DNA of 64,000 nucleotides from Hemerocallis citrina (taxonomy: Eukaryota; Streptophyta; Magnoliopsida; Asparagales; Asphodelaceae). The stretch is from NCBI GenBank assembly GCA_017893485.1, contig CM030366.1, positions 100,700,953 through 100,764,952 on the forward strand, read 5' to 3'. Shown here in pieces: positions 43,262 through 52,095 of this stretch; position 1 is the first letter of the stretch; each line of letters opens with the position of its first letter. A program made the translations under genes and the position numbers. A model generated the notes under the pieces. That model was given only the letters and a program-made list of their open reading frames with translations, had not been told where the DNA came from and made no database searches.

Positions 43262-44830
43262 ATGGCAACTACTTCAAATACAAATCAGTACCATGAAGGC
43301 CAATCTACACAACGGCCACCACTATTTGATGGAACGAACTACAACTATTGGAAGTGCCGAATGCGAATCTATCTCCAATCAATCAACTATGAGATATGGC
43401 AAATGACAGAGACGGAATACACTGCACCTACCATTCCATATGCACAATGGAATGATGATCAAAAGAATCAGACTATGAACAATGCCAAAGCAATGAATGC
43501 CTTATTTTGTGCACTTACAAAGGAAGAATTCAACCATGTATCAAATGCTACAACCGCACATCAAATTTGGCATACACTCGAGGTAACACATGAAGGAACG
43601 AATAAAGTAAAAGAGTCTAAAATTTCTGTTCTTGTCCACAGGTTTGAGATGTTCAGAATGAAGGACAATGAGACTGTGTCTGAGATGATTACCAGATTCA
43701 CAGACATCACAAACTCTCTAGTGGCGCTTGGAAAGACTTATACTCAAGCAGAGATGGTTAGAAAAGTTCTACGTGCACTCACCCCAGAATGGGAGAAGAA
43801 AACCACAGCAATAGAGGAAGCGAATGACCTATTAATACTTACTCTCGAGAATCTTGTTGGCAATCTCATGGCATATGAGGTCCAACTTGAAGATCGAAAG
43901 AAAGATACAGAATCACACCAAGCAAAGAAGAAATCATTGGATTTTAAAGCCATGACAGACTCAGAAGATGAGGAAGAAGATGAAGAAGAAATAGCAATGT
44001 TCACTCGGAGATTCAAGAAGTTCTTAAAGAAGGGTAAGTTTTATTCTAAAGTTAAAGATTCTAATGACCCTCCTACATGTTTCAGGTGCAATAAAATTGG
44101 TCACATGAAGAAGGATTGTCCCTTAGAGAATGCAAAGAACAAGGGAAAATCATCCAACTTCAAGAAGGACAAATTTCCTAAGAACAAGTTTGCCAAGAAC
44201 AAGAAGGCTTATCAAGCTACATGGGATGATAGTGATTCATCTTCCGAAGAAGAAACGGATGAAAATAACGAAGTGGCAAATGTGTGTTTCATGGCTGCAC
44301 AAGAACATGTAAGTAATGATTATGATTACGAAGATCTTCTTGATGCTTTTAATGAAATATTCCAAGAGCTAAAGAAAGAAAAGATTAGAGTTAAGAATCT
44401 TGAGAAAGTGAATCAATCACTTAATCAAGAAAATTTTAACCTTGATAAGGAAGTCAAATCCTTAAATTCTCGCCTTGCAAGTCTAGATACTGATCTTGAA
44501 ATTCTCAACAAGAATTATGAAGAGATTTCAAAGAACGTATCTAAGTTCAACAAAGGCAAAGAGAATTTAAATGATATGCTTCATCATCAAGTTACATCTA
44601 GTCAAAAATATGGACTTGGTTTTAAAAAATCTTCAGTAAAAGAATCTCCTGTTTTAAACACTAGTAAGAATAAATCAGCATCTATTTCTAGTGTTACACA
44701 CAAGTTGTATGATTTCTTTGCAAAGCCAAAGGTTGTTAATTTCAGTGATAAAAGCAAAACTAACATTCGGTTAAGTCGACTGAACCATACAACAGTCGTC
44801 TGTCCAGAGAAAGTGGATCTTATTCGATGA
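43262..44830 (+). CDS. gag: Copia gag polyprotein
   Basis: The frame opens at ATG 43262 (MATTSNTNQYHEGQ), just after the primer site, giving about 522 residues. The N-terminus has PPLFDGTNYNYWKCRM, the gag signature of plant Copia elements, and the UBN2-type region follows. A CCHC knuckle (CFRCNKIGHMKKDC) lies near residues 278-291 after an acidic run (DSEDEEEDEEE). The second half is coiled-coil and Lys-rich, making gag longer than in Tork or Ale lineages and typical of Sireviruses. The last codons contain the AGTCGACT palindromes. The stop overlaps a downstream ATG as ATGA at 44827-44830. The frame is intact. Gag would form the particle and bind RNA. Confidence 0.9.
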   Translation: MATTSNTNQYHEGQSTQRPPLFDGTNYNYWKCRMRIYLQSINYEIWQMTETEYTAPTIPYAQWNDDQKNQTMNNAKAMNALFCALTKEEFNHVSNATTAHQIWHTLEVTHEGTNKVKESKISVLVHRFEMFRMKDNETVSEMITRFTDITNSLVALGKTYTQAEMVRKVLRALTPEWEKKTTAIEEANDLLILTLENLVGNLMAYEVQLEDRKKDTESHQAKKKSLDFKAMTDSEDEEEDEEEIAMFTRRFKKFLKKGKFYSKVKDSNDPPTCFRCNKIGHMKKDCPLENAKNKGKSSNFKKDKFPKNKFAKNKKAYQATWDDSDSSSEEETDENNEVANVCFMAAQEHVSNDYDYEDLLDAFNEIFQELKKEKIRVKNLEKVNQSLNQENFNLDKEVKSLNSRLASLDTDLEILNKNYEEISKNVSKFNKGKENLNDMLHHQVTSSQKYGLGFKKSSVKESPVLNTSKNKSASISSVTHKLYDFFAKPKVVNFSDKSKTNIRLSRLNHTTVVCPEKVDLIR

Positions 44831-45057
44831 GATCAAAACCTCTTATAAGTCGACCTAGTGTATCTACCAGTCGACTGATGTACACCAACAGTCGACTGAA
44901 GGACACTAATAAGATGACTGGACAGAACAAATTAGTATGGGTTCCAGTCAGTCTGAATCAGAATGATAGAATTGCTTATATTAACTCATATATATTGAAT
45001 GTATGTAATTCTACTTATTATATTCCTGCTTATGGAGGAAGATCAAACTCTTCATAG
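44827..45057 (+). pseudogene. Copia gag-pol linker frame
   Basis: This short frame starts at the ATG overlapping the gag stop and encodes SRPSVSTSRLMYTNSRLKDT, made from the palindrome repeats, then NKLVWVPVSL, resembling the WVP motif just before Copia protease. It ends at TAG 45055, and the protease lies in another frame. It may be a remnant of the gag-pol join or a short reinitiation ORF. Confidence 0.5.
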
Positions 45058-45131
45058 GTTTGGTTTCCCCCAAACTAATGTGTTTTGGACCCAATAAAAA
45101 GGGTACCATATTTACCTTAAACTTTTTATAG

Positions 45132-45488
45132 GTACCCAAGAAAGAACGCTGGATATTAGACAGCGGATGTTCAAAACACATGACAGGACATGCCAACCTA
45201 CTATCCACCATTCAAAGTTTAGATGGAGGAACCGTCACCTTTGGAGATAACAACAAAGGCAAAGTCATCGGTATTGGCATGGTCGGTAAAATATCTAACC
45301 CAATTATAGAAAATGTGCTATTAGTTAATGGTTTAAAGCATAATCTTTTAAGCATTAGTCAATTATGTGATAAAGGGTATAAAATAGTTTTTGAAAAAGA
45401 TGCGTGCTTGATTTATGATTCTACTATGCAAAATGTTGTTTTTCAAGGTTTTCGTAAAAATAATATTATTGTGTTTGAATGCAATTGA
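45132..45488 (+). pseudogene. Copia aspartic protease and start of integrase region
   Basis: After a TAG at 45129 the frame reads VPKKERWILDSGCSKHMTG, with DSG the protease active site. It continues with VTFGDNNKGKVIGIG and LLSISQLCDKGY, the normal Copia protease to GAG-pre-integrase transition. It stops at 45486-45488. The next domain is in another frame, so a one-base indel lies near 45475-45488. Cleavage of gag-pol would be its role if expressed. Confidence 0.8.
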
Positions 45489-48213
45489 TTTTTCAAATGA
45501 TTTTTGTTTAATAGCCTCTAACAATGAATCTTGGTTATGGCATAGAAGATTTGGACATGTGAACATGAAAAATCTCTCAAAATTATCTAAATATAACCTA
45601 GTTAAAGGACTGCCAAAACTATCTTTTAAAAAGGATAAGTTATGTGATGCATGTCAACTAGAAAAACAAATCAAATCCACTTTTAAAACAAAAGACGTAA
45701 TCTCTACTAGTAGGCCACTTGAATTAATTCATATGGATTTATTTGGTCCTACTAGAGTTGCTTCTTTAAATAAAAGTAGATATGTATTTGTTTTAGTAGA
45801 TGATTTTTCAAGATTCACTTGGACATTCTTTTTAAAACATAAAAATGATGCTTTTGAGGAATTTGCACATTTTTGTAAACGTGTTCAAAATCAAAGATCT
45901 CTAACCATAGTCACTATTAGAAGTGATCATGGTGGAGAATTTGAAAATGAAACATTTACAGAATATTGCAACAAGAATGGTATAACACATTCATTTGCAT
46001 TTCCTAGAGCTTCACCACAAAATGGAGTGGTTGAAAGGAAAAATAGGACTTTGCAAGAATGCGCACGTACTATGCTTGTTGAAAGCAATCTACCAAAGCA
46101 TTTTTGGGCTGAAGCTGTTGCTACAGCTTGTTATGTTTTAAATAGAATTCTTCTAAGACCTAAACTAAAGAAGACTTGTTACGAGTTATTTTTTAATAAA
46201 ATTCCTAAAGTCTCTTACTTTAAGACATTTGGTTGCAAGTGTTTTATTCTAAACACAAAAGATAATTTAGACAAATTTGATCCTAGATCTAATGGGGGTA
46301 TCTTTTTAGGATACTCAAATAGGAGTAAAGCATATAGAATTTTCAATAAGTCTACAATGACTATTGAAGAATCAATGCATGTTACATTCAATGAATCCTT
46401 ACCTTCATCAACCTTAAATAAAGATGATGAAACTGATTTATCACCTTTAGATAATGTGATTAAATCCTTAAAGCAAACTAATCTATCTGATAAGTCGACT
46501 GATAAGGTCTCCCAGTCGACTGAAGAACAAGTCAAGTCGACTGATCCGATTGTGATATCTTCAACTTTACCAAAGTCATTTGTTGAAGTTAAAGATCATC
46601 CTCATGACTTAATAATTGGTGACATCTCCCATGGTATTCAGACACGTTCACATGTTAATATGATCTCTCATACAGCATTCTTGTCGGGTTTTGAACCCAA
46701 AAATATACAAGAAGCTTGTGAGAATGAATATTGGATAAATGCCATGCAAGATGAACTAAACCAGTTTATAAGGAATGATGTATGGGATTTAGTTCCTAGA
46801 CCTCCTGATCAGACTATCATTGGTACCAAATGGGTATTCAAAAATAAGTTAGATGAATCAGGACAAGTTGTAAGGAACAAAGCTAGATTAGTTGCTCAAG
46901 GATATAATCAAGAAGAAGGTATAGATTTTGATGAAACATATGCTCCTGTTGCTAGGCTAGAATCTATTCGTATTTTATTATCTTTTGCTTGTTTTATGAA
47001 TTTTATACTTTATCAAATGTATGTGAAAAGTGCTTTTCTTAATGGGTTTATTAAGGAAAATGTTTATGTTAAACAACCACCAGGTTTTGAACATGAACAA
47101 TTTCCAGATCATGTTTATAAATTGAAAAAGGCTTTATACGGTCTTAAACAATCACCTCGTGCTTGGTATGATCGTTTAAAAACTTTTCTTTTAGAAACAG
47201 GATTTGAAATAGGTAAAGTAGACACTACTTTGTTTATCAAAAGAGTTAAGAATGATATCTTAATCATACAAATATATGTTGATGATATAATTTTTGGTTC
47301 TACTAATAATGATCTATGTCAAGAATTTGCTAATACCATGAAAAATCACATGGGTGAACTCAATTATTTCCTTGGACTTCAAATTAAACAGTCCTCAAAT
47401 GGCATATTTATCAATCAAGGCAAATATGCAAAGGAATTACTCAAACGTTTTAACATGGATAGTACTAGTAGTAAATCCACACCTATGGCTACTACTACTA
47501 CTCTTGACAAAGATTTATTAGGTAAGAGTGTTGATCAAAAACTCTATCGAGGTATGATTGGTTCACTCTTATATATTACTTCAAGTAGACCAGATATTAT
47601 GTTCAGCGTATGTTTATGTGCTAGATATCAATCTAGTCCTAAAGAGTCTCATTTAAAAGTAGTGAAACGAATTCTAAGATATATTAAAGGCACATCTGAA
47701 TATGGTTTATTTTATCCACGCACCGATAATTTTCAACTTTTGTCTTATAGCGATGCCGATTTTGCTGAAAGTAAAACTGATCGCAAGAGTACTAGTGGTA
47801 CATGTCACTTTTTGGGACATTCTCTAGTATCTTGGTGCAGTAAAAAGCAAAACTCCGTATCCCTATCAACTACAGAAGCTGAGTATATCGCTGCAAGTTT
47901 GGCATGTGCACAAATTTTATGGATGAAACAAACCTTATTAGATTATGGTATTTCATTTGAGAAACCCTCAATTATGTGTGATAATACCAGTGCAATTAAT
48001 TTATCTAAAAATCCGATTCAACATTCACGTACGAAACATATTGATATTCGACATCATTTTCTACGTGATCATGTTTTAAAAGGAGATATATCTTTAGACT
48101 TTATCTCTACTGATAAACAAGTAGCAGATATATTTAACAAACCCCTTAAAGAAGATACTTTCATTAATTTAAGAAGAGAACTTGGAATTTGTGATTTTAC
48201 TGATATTTGCTGA
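45488..48213 (+). pseudogene. pol: Copia integrase, reverse transcriptase and RNase H
   Basis: One long frame carries the integrase zinc region ([21 protein letters not shown]) and the catalytic core with [16 protein letters not shown] and [13 protein letters not shown] supplying D, D and E. RT follows ([36 protein letters not shown]), then RNase H ([28 protein letters not shown]). RT motif A reads [11 protein letters not shown], with tyrosine (codon 47020-47022) where Copia enzymes have the catalytic aspartate, so polymerase activity should be lost. A 7-residue repeat ([18 protein letters not shown]) at 46490-46545 is encoded by palindromes. Length is otherwise normal. Confidence 0.88.
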
Positions 48214-48715
48214 AAATTGTTTCTGTTAAGTCGACTGTATACTCAAGTAAGTCGACTGTACCGTACTTTCAACTATATCTATTTTTATCTGACCAGTCGC
48301 CTGGTTCCTATACCAGTCGACTGAGTAGTAGTCACAAAATGCTTATTTTCTTCTCGACTCAGTCGACTGATCTCCCTACCAGTCGACTGATCTCCCTACC
48401 AGTCGACTGTCGCGAGCTAAATCATCTTCAGCGACTATTCATCACGTCTTTTGAGATGGAAATCTCTTATCTTTTCACCCGTGATCTTTAATCCTCACCA
48501 TCGATTTCACCTCTCCTTGATCTCAGCCGTTCCCTCACAGTTAAAACCCCCTTTCACCAGCCGTTTTCACTCCTTACCGTTCTCAAGTTTTTACCCCCAA
48601 TTTCAAAACCCTAGCTTTTGGAGAAGAAGATGAACTGCTCTCTCAGTGCTGCTTGTGCTTGCTCCTGCTCGACTCTCTCTCTTTTCTTAGGTATAATCCT
48701 TCCACTTTCTTTTTC
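48214..48715 (+). other. Pol-env intergenic region with palindrome clusters
   Basis: Paired palindromes lie at 48229/48250, 48295/48315 and a triple at 48361/48381/48401. The rest is CT-rich leader-like sequence before the third ORF. No ORF is convincing. Confidence 0.75.
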
Positions 48716-49812
48716 ATGGCACCCAAACGCACTAAACGTTCTCATGAGGGTACTTCCTCTTCCCAAGAATACACCCAATATCTCTTGAGTCCCGATCTTC
48801 TTGATCGTTGGTATGTCTTTTGTACCATTCAAATCTTCCCTGGAAGATTTGTAAATTTTGATGACCTAGACCGTTTTAATCTCATCCACTATTTCAAAAT
48901 AGCAGTCTTTATGACTTTCTCTCATTATCAAACCAACCTAATTACTATCCCCAACTCATTTATTTGTTTTACACAAATATGAGAATTGTGCAAAAACCAA
49001 ATGGGGATGTCTTAATCCGGTCGTCTGTGAAAAATATGAAAATGACACTCACACCGACTAGGATTAATGAAATGTTAGGTATAGATGATGGTGGAATTCC
49101 TCTTGATGAAGTTATTTTAGATGATGCCTCTATATTATCTAAAATTTTCTTACCAAATTCTGGCCCTCCTATGACAAGCAAAAATATCAAACCAATTGCT
49201 AAGCTTGTAGGTAGAATATTAGCCTATAACATCCTTCCTAAAAATGGTAGTTATGACCAATATTCTATTGAGTTACAAAAAGCTATATATGCAATTTTTG
49301 GTAAAATTGCTGTTAATTAGGGTCAAGTTATTTTTTCTAAACTTAATCAAGACCACACTCATTTTCTACCTTTTGGAGGTTTTCTTACTAGAGTCTTTAT
49401 CGCTTTTGGTGTTGATCTCGATTCGGAGATAAATGTTGTTACTCGTTATGAGTGTTTCGATCGTACTAGTTTGGCACGTATGAAACTCCTTGATGCTCCT
49501 ACTCGATCACCCCCTAGGTCTCCTCCTCTCTCCCAAGCTCCCTTAGGTTCTACTTCTAGACCTAGAGCCTCTCAACCTTCTACATCTGATGATCCACCTA
49601 TTCTTCAAGCCAATTATGATGATCCTCGTACCATGTATGACTGTGTTTCCTATCTAATGAAGCATTCAGTCACTGTCGATACCCATCTTTTTAACCTTGG
49701 TTCCAAGCTAGACCATATTAATTCTGAGATAGCCAATCTCACTCATCTCTTCACCTCTCAATTTCATCCTCCTTCTCAAGATGATGATGAAGACTCCGAT
49801 GAAGAAGATTGA
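48716..49812 (+). pseudogene. Sirevirus third ORF (envelope-like)
   Basis: From ATG 48716 the text MAPKRTKRSHEGTSSS begins a basic N-terminus. It is followed by a helical core (LLSPDLLDRWYVFCTIQIF) and, after a frame change near 48965-48980, MTLTPTRINEMLGI and KLVGRILAYNILPKNG. A TAG at 49319 interrupts the same frame, which continues FLPFGGFLTRVFIAFGVDL and an acidic C-terminus (DDDEDSDEED). This resembles the plant-transposon-protein region found downstream of pol in Sireviruses and some Ty3 elements, called envelope-like although function is unproven. About 365 codons with two breaks. Confidence 0.65.
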
Positions 49813-50282
49813 AGATTTTTATTTCTTTTTATTATGTAATCTTCTTTTTAATGCATTTGTTTTTATGTTTTAGACTTTATCATTGTTTTTTTCTTTAATG
49901 CAAACGCTTGTTACTTTGTGCCTTTTTGATGATTCCAAAGGGGGAGAAAAATATCTGAAGTTACATTTTGTTATCCGAGTTACATTTTGTTATCTGTGTT
50001 ATGCGTTATTTTTGTTTTGAATTGTTAACATTGTAACATTGTTCTGGTTATTGAAATTTCTCTGGTCAGTCGACTTCCCCAAGGGATACAGTCGACTGCT
50101 GATAACTACTGCATCTGTTATATTTTTTGTTTGTTCAGTTGCCTGATCTATTGTTAAGTCGACTGATACATTCCTTATAATAACATCTATTTTATGTATG
50201 CATATTGTGTTTTTATAAGGGGGAGCATTTCATCTCTATGCTTGTATATTATCTGTTTATCAGCTATTATGTTGTCATCATC
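49813..50282 (+). other. Copia 3' untranslated region
   Basis: Palindrome pairs occur at 50068/50090 and 50137/50157. Short purine runs (AAAGGGGGAGAAAA at about 49939 and AAGGGGGAGC near 50218) look like extra polypurine tracts, a Sirevirus trait I recall. No gene is seen. Confidence 0.65.
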
Positions 50283-50296
50283 AAAAAGGGGGAGAA
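50283..50296 (+). promoter_or_regulatory. Polypurine tract of Copia element
   Basis: AAAAAGGGGGAGAA ends one base before the 3' LTR and would prime plus-strand DNA synthesis. Confidence 0.9.
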
Positions 50297-51676
50297 TGTT
50301 GATTCTTGATTTTGATGATCACAACATAGTGCAACATGTGTCTATGTTATACAGCTAACATTGCAGTGCACAGACCAAAGACAATTCTAGCTGAACAAAT
50401 GAACAAGCTCAAAAGAATAACAGATGAAGACTTCAAGACAAGGATCAAGACTCAATTCAAGACTCAAGACTTCAAGCTCAAATGTGTTATATTGTTGTGT
50501 CTTGTAAACATTGTATTTTACATTTGTTGAGTCTTAGTCTGTTGTAAAGCCTTGTCACACACACACACACTCAAAATTTCATAATGTGTGTCTCTTAAAA
50601 ACCCCCAAAAAGAGTCAAAACAGTTTGAAGAATTTTAACTCTTGAGTACCAGTCGACTTAAGCGTCTGCCAGTCGACTGATAGTACAAAACTGTTTAAAA
50701 TTATTCAAACTCTGATCAGTCGACTCATATGGCAACCCAGTCGACTGTTCGAGAGCTTTTGACCGTTTTCTGTTTTTCAAAATCGAATTTTTTCAAACTC
50801 AAAAGCTCAGATCCGTTGGTTGACAGTTGAGTAACTGTTTTTCCCAACGTTCAGGAGATCAAACTCTTTAAATAGAGTTTCAGATCTCACTGAAAAGATC
50901 TCTACACATTTTCATACATTCGAGCATTCTTATGAAAAACATTCTAAGTAATTTTCTGTGAGAAACAAAGCTTTCAAGTTCATACACTTTGGTTCTCTAC
51001 ATTCAGTCCAGTATAGCATTGAATTCGCTCTGGACTGAGTATAGAAGTCGACCTATTTTGTTAGCCACGTGCATCAACACATACACCAACAAGGCTATAG
51101 GTTGACTGTAAAGTATTCTTGTACTCTTGCTCTCGGTTGGAGAGTGTTTTTGACTCTTGGTTGTAGAGTCGGTGTCTTTTCACTCTTGGTTGTAGAGTGG
51201 GTCTGCTTTCTCTGGTTGAGAGAAAGGACTACGGGTTAGACAAGGTTGTTGTCGTAACGCCGTAGGGTATTCTTGTAGTTTTTCAAGAATAGTGGAAATC
51301 TCAAGTGGGTTGCTTGGGGACTGGATGTAGGTCGGGAGGACCGAACCAGGATATATCTTGTGTACTCTGTGATTGATTATCTTGTGTTTGCATTTACTTC
51401 TGTTTATTTTAATTTTGCAAAAAGTTTCTGGACAGTCGACTTCTTGAACCATCAGTCGACTGGTCATTTCCGTTTGTAGTTGTAATTTCATTGTGCCTTC
51501 AGTCGTCTGTCTCATTCAGCAGTCGACTGCACAGAGTTGTTATTTTCAATTATTTTGAACATATCAGTCGACTAGTCCTTATCTCAGTCGACTGCACCGA
51601 GAAAATTTCCGCAGTTTTTAATAAACACTATTCACCCCCCCTCTAGTGTTTGTTGTCTTGCCTACAGGATCCAACA
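50297..51676 (+). repeat. 3' LTR of Copia element
   Basis: Same length as the 5' LTR (1380 bp) with about 12 substitutions and no indels that I noted, roughly 0.9 percent divergence. All palindrome pairs are retained; one diverged CGACC half-site has become CGACT. Confidence 0.93.
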
Positions 51677-52073
51677 ATAATCAGCATGATACTCAAAATG
51701 AATCAACAAATAAAAGTGAATGCAAGGCAGGGAAAGCAATAAATGACACATTAGTTGAAATAAGAAGTAATTAACGGAGCAAACAGAAAATAAGAGGTCG
51801 CTTGCACCGGAATCAAAAGAATATGGATACGATAGAATAAATTGTACCCAATAAGGAGTTAACAAATCAGGACGACTGCAAGAGATGGAAGGAACCAAGG
51901 AATCAAAGAATTGAATATGAAGGGATCAAATGGATGGGATAAGACTTGTGTCCAGATCAAGTTGATTATCAAATTATTCATGTGGTTGCATGGCCTGTTT
52001 AATGTTGAGTTAATCCTGACTGAGTCAAGCCGGTTTAATGTATTAGTCAAACTAACACATTAACCAAACCTGA
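51677..52073 (-). other. Internal leader of a minus-strand LTR element
   Basis: Non-coding sequence lying downstream (minus strand) of the primer site at 52074-52085. It contains an ATTGAATATGAAGG segment also seen near 41788, on the other side of the Copia insertion. The Copia element split this region. Confidence 0.55.
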
Positions 52074-52085
52074 GCTCTGATACCA
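52074..52085 (-). promoter_or_regulatory. Primer-binding site of minus-strand gypsy-type element
   Basis: The minus strand reads TGGTATCAGAGC, perfect, ten bases after an LTR end (GGGGCGTGACA). This defines an LTR at higher coordinates transcribed on the minus strand. Confidence 0.85.
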
Positions 52086-52095
52086 CTAAAAACCT

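Larger units (their letters stand above)
41855..51676 (+). mobile_element. Ty1-copia LTR retrotransposon, Sirevirus-like, 9.8 kb, young
   Basis: Two 1380-bp LTRs begin TGTTGATTCTTG and end GGATCCAACA. Inside are a tRNA-iMet primer site, gag with a zinc knuckle, protease, integrase, RT and RNase H in Copia order, an envelope-like third ORF and a polypurine tract. The third ORF, long gag and paired palindromes point to the SIRE/Maximus lineage. AATAATCA flanks both ends, though offset by one base from the TG/CA ends. The LTRs differ at about 12 positions. The coding region has frame breaks and an RT active-site change. Confidence 0.92.

Noticed and set aside
43744..44016. Minus-strand ORF with poly-Ser
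   Set aside because: Antisense of the acidic run in Copia gag.
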